A program made the translations under genes and the position numbers. The notes beneath the pieces are model-generated. The model ran no database searches. It was not told where the DNA came from and saw only the letters and a program-made list of their open reading frames with translations. Positions 57,330 through 64,000 of a stretch of DNA of 64,000 bases are shown in pieces. How positions within the stretch are numbered: position 1 is the stretch's first letter; each line of letters begins with the position of its first letter. Source of the stretch: Equus caballus (lineage: Eukaryota; Chordata; Mammalia; Perissodactyla; Equidae); assembly GCF_041296265.1 (NCBI RefSeq), contig NC_091695.1:15607001-15671000 (forward strand), read 5' to 3'.

Positions 57330-58480
57330 CTTGATATTATTATATCTACCTCAACGCTTTCCTAACCTTCCACACAGATTTCATTTTCTTTTGCTTTTTA
57401 TCTCTACAAAGTTTGAAATATATGCTACACTTAGAGTAGAATGGCTTGTTTATTGGCCAATGATACAAAGTAGTATTTCCTTGTATTTTTTCTAACTCTC
57501 TCTGTTTCAAATTCCTAAGGATGCTAGTGTTCTGAAACATATGTCCATGTTCATTCTTTTTGTTTTCTGGTTTTACCAGCTCTGACCATAACCCTTCCCA
57601 GGTTTCACACTTTAAGAGTGTAGGCTCCAATAATTTATAATAAACCTATCCTTTGACAAATATTGTGTAATTCACCATGTTGCAACTTTATCTACTTTTT
57701 ACCCTAAGAAAAAAAGCAACTAGAAATTAATACAAAAAGCAATTTCTTTACCCTGAGCATTCAAAAGTATTCTCCAAAAGCCAATAAATTCAGGAGATCA
57801 TCAAGAAATAATTATTACTTTACCTCCGAACATCTATGTCTAACAAAACAACAGTTACAGAGTTCTCAGGCAAAATAAATATTGTCTTCTTTCACTTTGT
57901 CATATTTTGATAGTATAATAGCTAGATGTAACTGAGACATTGATTCTATATCCATTCATTTCTGTTGTTAGATAATAAAAGTTTAATTGAGCCAATTTTC
58001 CAATGAACTAAGAAATATGAAAGTATGATGAGGCTCACTAAAAAGTAGCCTATCTATTTGTCCCCTTGTCACAATTTTATCTGAAGAGATTTCTAGAGAA
58101 ATATACTCAGTTTAGTTGAAATTTTAAAATCACTTTTCTTTTTAGTACAGTTAAAATTTCAAATGGCATAAAGGCTGATCTTAGTGTAGCCTTTTTTCTT
58201 GACCAAATCATGATTATAAAGTCCTTGTTTCTTGTCCAGATCATAATGGTTCAACTAACTTATGAATACTGCCTATTTGTTTAAAAAATCAACCTGCTAG
58301 AATAAACACATGAGTAAATATCACCAGAAGTTTTGTATATGATTTAAAAATTATTACTAATCTTGTTTACAAAGGTAATGGTGTCTCTATTTGGAAGACT
58401 ATGTAAACTATTTTTCCCTCCAAATAGACATCTATTTTGAAGTTTAGAAAATAAAGATGGGCAGAAGTTAGAAAATAGAG
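57330..58480. other. Intergenic, nothing recognised
   Basis: No gene or named repeat in about 1.1 kb of AT-rich DNA. Confidence 0.4.
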
Positions 58481-58481
58481 C

Positions 58482-58490
58482 TGTATGTAC

Positions 58491-58522
<32 letters not shown>
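58482..58522. repeat. Alternating purine-pyrimidine tract (TG)n(CG)n
   Basis: 41 bp of strict purine-pyrimidine alternation, with (GT)n passing into GCGCGCGC and then ACGC. This is the base pattern that favours left-handed Z-DNA. Confidence 0.92.
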
Positions 58523-58523
<1 letters not shown>

Positions 58524-59490
58524 GATCTACCTATAAGCCCACTACCTAGAGAGAATCATTATCAACATTTTAGTAGCTAGCCTTCTGGTCCTCATTATTT
58601 TTTTCTCCTCCCCTACCCTCTTCTTCAACTTCTTCTATAAACTTTGTTAAGCCTCTACCATCTTAAAAGTTACTCTCAGGGGCTAAATTCTTTCTTTGTT
58701 CAGTTTACCAGGCATCTTAGGCAAATAAACTTTTCTGATACTCAGTTTCCTTGTCCAAAAATGGGCATTTTAATCCTTTATTTATGCCCTTATGAAAGGA
58801 GAATGTATATGAAGAGAATAGTGTCTGACAGGTTGACAGGTGTATAATAAATGGTAGTTCCTTTCACTGCCAGTGGGAAAATAGAAACAGAGACACAAAA
58901 GGTAGAAATAATGTAAGCCTCTGAATTTTAAGTACTGTTTAAAATATACTAGTGGAGCAAAAAGAGACAACTTGTATTTGAAATTTTTATTCTGAAACTC
59001 ATTGCTATTTGGCTACTGGTGAGCTACATAAAAAGATAGTTTTTCACCTCTCTTGAACTCCCCTCCCTCATGTGGAGTTTTTGTTTTGTGTAATGGACAA
59101 CCATAGGATGAGCATACATTCATATCAAACATATTTGCTAATTTCTGTTTTCATTTATCAGCAGAAAGTAGTACTATATAACTCACTGGATACTTCTTTA
59201 TGTACAAACTAGAGCAGACGGGGAAGTAATAATTTCAAAGAAATTTCTTGTTATGTGGAACTCAAAACATTCATCGAGTTATATATTACCAGCTAGTCAT
59301 GAGTTGGTTCTTTTCAGACTCATACATTTTCAGACTGGCCTATCTATGAAAGCAAGTCCAGCTTCAAATTGGTTTAAACAATGAAGACCAAAGGATTTCA
59401 AGAAGAGAATTCCAAAGATTAGAGAGAAATGTAAGAAATTTCACTTCTTGTCTGTTTTATATTAAAGAGATGCAAAATGGGTTTCATAAA
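58523..59490. other. Intergenic, nothing recognised
   Basis: 'GAGAATCATTATCAACATTT' at 58550-58569 recalls an old LINE 3' region, but the match is too short to call. No gene seen. Confidence 0.35.
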
Positions 59491-59715
59491 GCACAAAGCG
59501 TTTAGGTCAGATGGGTTTGAATTTGATTCAGCCAAATGTTAGCTAATTGATCTTGATCAATGTAATTAACGTCTCCATCCCTGGGTTTCCTAATTTATGA
59601 AATGAGAATATCAAATTACTGCACTTAATTGAGCTTTAGTGGGAATTAAATAAGAGAAGGGATATAAAGCACTTTGCACATAGTAAACACTCAATTAAAA
59701 CAGCTGTCATAATTA
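59490..59715 (+). repeat. MIR SINE fossil, nearly full length
   Basis: 'GTTTGAATTTGATTCAGCCA', 'TAATTTATGAAATGAGAATA', 'GAGCTTTAGTGGGAATTAAA' and 'AAAGCACTTTGCACATAGTA' followed by AACACTCAATT match MIR in order. Confidence 0.85.
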
Positions 59716-60765
59716 TTTGTGCAATCGTTTTATTGCTGCTCACACCATCCTATGTAAGGGTCATCATTATTTCCAAACAATGAAATGTTTTAGACAGAGG
59801 TAAGTTCCATAATTTGGGGCTTCACATAAATTAAGGACAGAAAAAAATTAGGGTCAGAAATAAGTTGCCTCTGAAACATATAATGTGAGTGCTTAGGTCA
59901 AGACTTTATTCACAAAAAGTGCTCAATTACCATTAGCCGTCATACTCCTCCTTCTCCTCCTCTTCTTCTTCCTCATTTTTACGTTGTCCTTTCTCGTTCC
60001 ATCCTTCTTGGGGACTACAACTAGATTTTTAAATGATAAATTTGATGTTTTAAACATACTGTTGCTTGCCTATATTTGCAGGATGGTCACAAATAAGAAT
60101 TTATGGCAAAACATTTATTTTTTATATATATTTGTATATAGTGAGATCTAACCTATATAAGTTCTGAGAGCATGAGAAATATCAGCATCACCTGATATTA
60201 AAATCCCTGGGTGAGAAACGTCCTCCTGAAAACAGATTTCTGAGCTCTTCCTCAGGAATCACCAGCTCTATACAGAGGAATGTCTTTTAGTCTCACCCCG
60301 GGGTTCGGCCTTATCTTCTTTCTTCCAGAGAACTGGACAGGACAGAATCCATCATTAGTGAGTGCTTTTGAAATTAGTTCTACTTATGCATCTCACACCA
60401 GCTCTCCCATTTATGACTGCAGATATATTTAAGGGCATTTTAATCCCAGAATAGATAGCTGGTGATGGGCTTGCTCTTAATGTCCAGAGAGCTGATCATT
60501 GACCCCATTAAGTTTCCTTGCTGAGGTAATTACCATTATGCTTTTCCTACTTGTAAGTGGATGACATTTCTGTCATATTTTGAAGTGAAGTGAGGCTGAG
60601 TCACATGTTTGGTCTCTCTGTGATCGTGGTTAGTGAGCAGTGTTCTTCTGTCAGGATGCGCAGTCCCCAGAATACCTTATGCCCTGGAGAAATCTCTGAA
60701 GGCTATACAGCACTTGAGAAATTTTCACTGTTTTTCAGCTGACTCATTTTTTCCCACTTAAATTG
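59716..60765. other. Intergenic, nothing firmly recognised
   Basis: A CT-rich simple tract at 59945-59975. 'ATCAGCATCACCTGATATTA' at 60181 recalls MER5A but is too short to call. Confidence 0.35.
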
Positions 60766-60769
60766 TTTA

Positions 60770-60925
60770 ATTCTTACAACATAAGGAAGTATGCAATGTC
60801 GTGCCCCTTTTACAAATCAAAAAATAGGTGGATAGGTGGAGCAACTTGCTTACATTTACAAGGCTAATTATAGCTCGAGACAAGATGAGAAATCAAGACT
60901 ACCTGATTCAAAGCTCTTAATCTCT
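60770..60925 (-). repeat. MIR SINE fossil
   Basis: 'TCTTACAACATAAGGAAGTA', 'GGTGGAGCAACTTGCTTACA' and 'TTACAAGGCTAATTATAGCT' resemble reverse MIR (CCTCACAACAACCC ... GTTAAGTAACTTGCCCAAGGTCACA). Confidence 0.65.
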
Positions 60926-60929
60926 GTCT

Positions 60930-61447
60930 TCAAAGCTTCTATTTCCAAAGCTCTTAGAATTTCATTATGTTCATGATATGGGTTCTTCTCTCTAATCCAG
61001 ATTTGTGATCATTGTCCAGCTCCATGACACAAATTTGTTCTTACATCACTGGTAATTGTCTATAACAGCTGTTTTGTTTTCAGAGTCTTCTTTTCCTTGG
61101 TCTGTGTCTAAAACAAGACTTTAATGTACAAATAGTTTCTGCCTTAACTCTCAATTATGTTTTCTTTTCACCAGCCAATTCTAATTCTAATTCTGGTTTG
61201 TAGACAATTATGTGCTAAAGGAATGGTGGAAATGTAATTTTTTAAAAGCACCTTTGGAAGCAAAGGCACTCTTCTTCAGATAGTGATAAGTAAAAATTGT
61301 TTTTTATTGCTGTGGTGGGAGAACATATAAAGACCTCTTAAATTTAGGAAGATAAGAAAAAAGTACATTTTGATTAAAAGTACTTTTTGAAGACTCTTCT
61401 CCTACTGTTCTACACTTTTTCCATATATAGTTGCTTTTTCCTCTTTT
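60930..61447. other. Intergenic, nothing recognised
   Basis: No gene or named repeat; a short ATTCTAATTCTAATTCT tract lies at about 61180-61196. Confidence 0.4.
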
Positions 61448-61461
61448 AAAATAAAACTCCA
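61448..61461. repeat. Target-site duplication, left copy, of ERE1 (61.5 kb)
   Basis: AAAATAAAACTCCA, repeated exactly at 61692-61705. Confidence 0.9.
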
Positions 61462-61691
61462 GGGGCTGGCCCCGTGGCCGAGTGGTTAAGTTCGCGCGCT
61501 CCGCTGCAGGCGGCCCAGTGTTTCGTCGGTTCGAATCCTGGGCGTGGACATGGCACTGCTCGTCAGACCACGCTGAGGCAGCGTCCCACACGCCACAACT
61601 AGAAGAACCCACAACGAAGAATACACAACTATGTACCGGGGGGCTTTGGGGAGAAAAAGGAAAAAATAAAATCTTTAAAAAATAAAAAAAT
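61462..61691 (+). mobile_element. Young ERE1 SINE
   Basis: Complete copy of about 230 bp. Head GGGGCTGGCCCCGTGG. Intact Pol III A box TGGCCGAGTGG at 61475-61485 and B box GTTCGAATCC at 61529-61538. Body CACAACGAAGAATACACAAC and tail AAAATCTTT plus an A-rich run with TAAA units. Differs from the 46.9-kb copy by only about ten substitutions in the body by eye. Exact 14-bp duplications on both sides show a recent insertion. Confidence 0.96.
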
Positions 61692-61705
61692 AAAATAAAA
61701 CTCCA

Positions 61706-62193
61706 TTCTAACTGTAGTGCTGGGTACAAAGAGTGTTCAAGAATATTGCTGTTGATCTGTTTCATACCCACCATCAGGGCAATGATATAACTTTTGTGGG
61801 CCTTTGGTATATGTGTCCTCCTGGATTCTTTCCTCTATAAAAATATTATAAATTATATGTTATGACTGCATTGGTATAAAGAAAACTATACTCCAAGTTG
61901 GATTTGGATTACCTTCATTTTTTATTCTTATTTTAAAAGAAATTAACACATTTCAAGGGCTCCTAAAACTATGATAGGCCCTGGACACTGTGACTACTGT
62001 GCCCTAATGAATATGTCAGCCTTGCCCACAACATGTGGGCTCCTGAAGAACATTGCTCCAGGCAGGATAATTGACTGCCCCAAGTGTAATAAACTAAGAC
62101 AGGGAATAAATCTCTGTACAATATCACTAGATGTTTTTTGCCTAAATACTGTAATCACAAGATTTATTTACCTCTAGGTTTCATTATTTGCCC
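61706..62193. other. Intergenic, nothing recognised
   Basis: 3' flank of the minus-strand OR4 pseudogene; no gene or named repeat. Confidence 0.4.
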
Positions 62194-63089
62194 TCAGAGT
62201 GTCTTCATGACATTTTTCACTTCTGCATTTCTGAAGGTATAGATCAAAGCATTCAACATAGGAGTTACTATGGTGCAAACACAGTCACAGCTTTGTCAAT
62301 GGGGAAGGAGGTCATGGGTCTTAGGTACAGGAATGAACAAAGTACAAAGAATAAGATGACAACAGTGACGTGAGAGCCACAAGTAGATAGAGCTTTGTGA
62401 CGCCCTTCAGAGCTCAGGGAGCATAAGATGATGATATAGGAAACAACCAGCATAGAAAAAATGAGCAAACAGAGTGACCCACTATTCTCAGCAATCAGAG
62501 GCCCCAAAGTATGAGTGTCTGTGCATGGCAGCTCCAGAAGAGGTATTAAATCACACATAAAATGGTCAATGACATTGAGGCCACAGAATGGTAACTGGAT
62601 CTGGATCGCTCCATGAAGAAACCCTAAAACCCCAGCCATTCCGATCAGGAAACCACACACAGGTCTGCTCATGAGGTACAAGGGCTTACAGATGGCTACA
62701 TAGCAGTCATAGGCCATGACAATTAACAAGACAGTCTCAATTCCAGCAAAGAAATGTTCAGCAAAGAGCTGAGTCATGCAGCCATTGAAGGATATGGTGT
62801 TCTTTTCAGAGATCAAATCAAAGATCATTTTGGGTGCTATGGAAGAAGAGCAGAAACCATCTATCATGGACAAACAGGACAGAGGAAATTACACAGGAGA
62901 ATCCAGGGCTGGGGTGATGAAGATGGTGACTAAGATGAGCAGGTTACCTGACAATGTGATCAAGTAGGTGATAAAAAACACAGCAAATGAGTTTCTGCAG
63001 TTCTGGATTCTGAGACCCAGCAGGATGAATTCTGTTACATTGTTTATCTTTTCAATCGTGTTAGCTTGGGCTGTGAGCACATGCTCCAT
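62194..63089 (-). pseudogene. OR4-like: OR4C/OR4P-like olfactory receptor pseudogene
   Basis: Minus-strand frame from 63089: MEHVLTAQANT, then IEKINNVTEFILLGL. Family members start at MEKINNVTEF-type text, so the ancestral ATG is ATT at 63054-63056 and the 11 residues before it are former 5' leader. TM1 is intact (FFITYLITLSGNLLILVTIF). In the PMYF motif ATG-TAY has become GTG-TAA, a stop at 62889-62891. The same frame then stays open for 201 codons: [40 protein letters not shown] (DRY to DCY, three residues lost), [20 protein letters not shown] (several lost), [20 protein letters not shown] (about three lost). One base is lost in VTVFAP near 62274-62280. TM7 ([20 protein letters not shown]) and a TGA at 62194-62196 follow. 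Confidence 0.9.
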
Positions 63090-64000
63090 CTGGAAAGATC
63101 ACAGTTTTTCTAAGTGATATTTTTAATTCAGTTTAAAATATTCCAACATCTTCTTAGTCTTGGTCTCTGGGATTGATGTAGCTAAACATTCCAATCACTG
63201 CCATTTTGCAGATAGTTATAAAGAAGAAAGGAAGGAGGTTAAATTTTTCCTTACTCATATTAATTGAATAGTGACAATCCCTTAATAACACCAGAATACA
63301 AGCATGGTGTTATTACGAATATTGACTTATGTTTGATTTCCAAACTTTCTGACTCTAAAAGTCTCTCAGATGGCTATATTTCACTTTTTGGGACAAATTT
63401 CATAAATAATATTTATTTTGAAGTTATACTTGTCTATTTGCATGAATATTTATAAGTATATGAACAAAATATTCTTTTAAAGTCATCTGTGTATCAGATA
63501 TGAAAGTACCAAGCCTTACTATATTTATACCAGCAGTGTTCTGTGAACTGTTGAATGCACATGCCCACACAGATAGAGACAAAGCTGCACAAGGAGTTTT
63601 TTCCCTTCAAAATGCCAAGGCACTATCTTTATAACAGCTCTTTGAGCAGCATTGACTCAATAGCCCCAGATGTTGTGTGTGACTTGACATAGCTCCTTCA
63701 TGCTCTCAATTTCCACATCTTTGAATGTGGACACATAAGTGATGCAAATTTCCCTGAAATGTTCTCAATATTTCTTTAATGAATTTTCTCTGCAGTTGTT
63801 CTTTCATCACATATGAAATATTGAATATATACAAGTATATATATATATATTTTTTGGAAGGATCTGTACGTAGACTTGCAAGAGTGAATACATGTTGTTG
63901 TTACAAAGGATCTTAAATATTTTATTCCTTTCTCCTTATTTTTCTTTTTTCTCCAATCCCTGCCAAAAAACATAAGCACACATTCTTCCTCAAAAATTTC
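63090..64000. other. Intergenic, nothing recognised
   Basis: TGATCTTTCCAG directly before the ATG at 63089 on the minus strand may be the OR4 splice acceptor. A (TA)n run lies at 63835-63850. No other element was recognised. Confidence 0.4.

Noticed and set aside
60175-60285. Possible MER5A fragment
   Set aside because: Only short phrases match and no terminal repeats were found.
61304-61774. Open frame of 156 codons on the minus strand
   Set aside because: Most of it is the reverse of an ERE1 SINE plus its A-rich tail. No protein family is recognisable.

Overview
This is nuclear DNA from a perissodactyl, most likely a horse, donkey or zebra. The clearest marker is the tRNA-derived SINE ERE1 (equine repetitive element), present here in young and old copies. 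L1, MIR, L2 and hAT (MER20, MER5A) elements confirm a placental mammal. There are no prokaryotic operons, no CRISPR array and no structural RNA gene. The unique-looking DNA belongs to an olfactory receptor (OR) cluster that resembles the human 11q11 cluster (OR4C/OR4S/OR4P next to OR5D/OR5W).

Layout. From 0 to 12.7 kb: one OR5D-like pseudogene (+, 3.1-4.1 kb), an AT-rich stretch, MER20 and MIR fossils, a MaLR-like LTR and an old L1 ORF1 fragment. From 12.7 to 19.96 kb: one full-length L1 on the minus strand, bounded by a perfect 15-bp target-site duplication and itself hit by an ERE1. From 20 to 29.3 kb: a multiply broken class II OR (+), a 5'-truncated L1 (+) in inverted orientation to the first, and an OR5W2-like pseudogene (-). 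From 32.8 to 33.8 kb: a well preserved OR4C-like pseudogene (+). From 34.1 to 37.6 kb: an ancient L1 (-). From 40.7 to 41.4 kb: a 5'-truncated OR4S2-like pseudogene (-). At 45.2 and 55.7 kb: two related OR4 pseudogenes (+). At 62.2-63.1 kb: an OR4C/OR4P-like pseudogene (-). The spaces between hold MIR and L2 fossils, a HAL1/L1M ORF1-type element, ERE SINEs and microsatellites.

Function. None of the seven recognisable OR loci has an intact reading frame of about 310 codons, so as read the window makes no receptor. The OR5D-like copy (one clear lesion) and the OR4C-like copy (one frameshift and one stop) are broken lightly enough that intact alleles or relatives are plausible. The window spans the junction between an OR5 block and an OR4 block. 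I found no new biological system. The most interesting points are structural: a large inverted L1 pair around an OR pseudogene, nested insertions that order events in time, and two young ERE1 copies that could be polymorphic.

Repeat and subfamily names come from recognition of consensus sequences by eye. Edges of old repeats are approximate, to about 20-50 bp.
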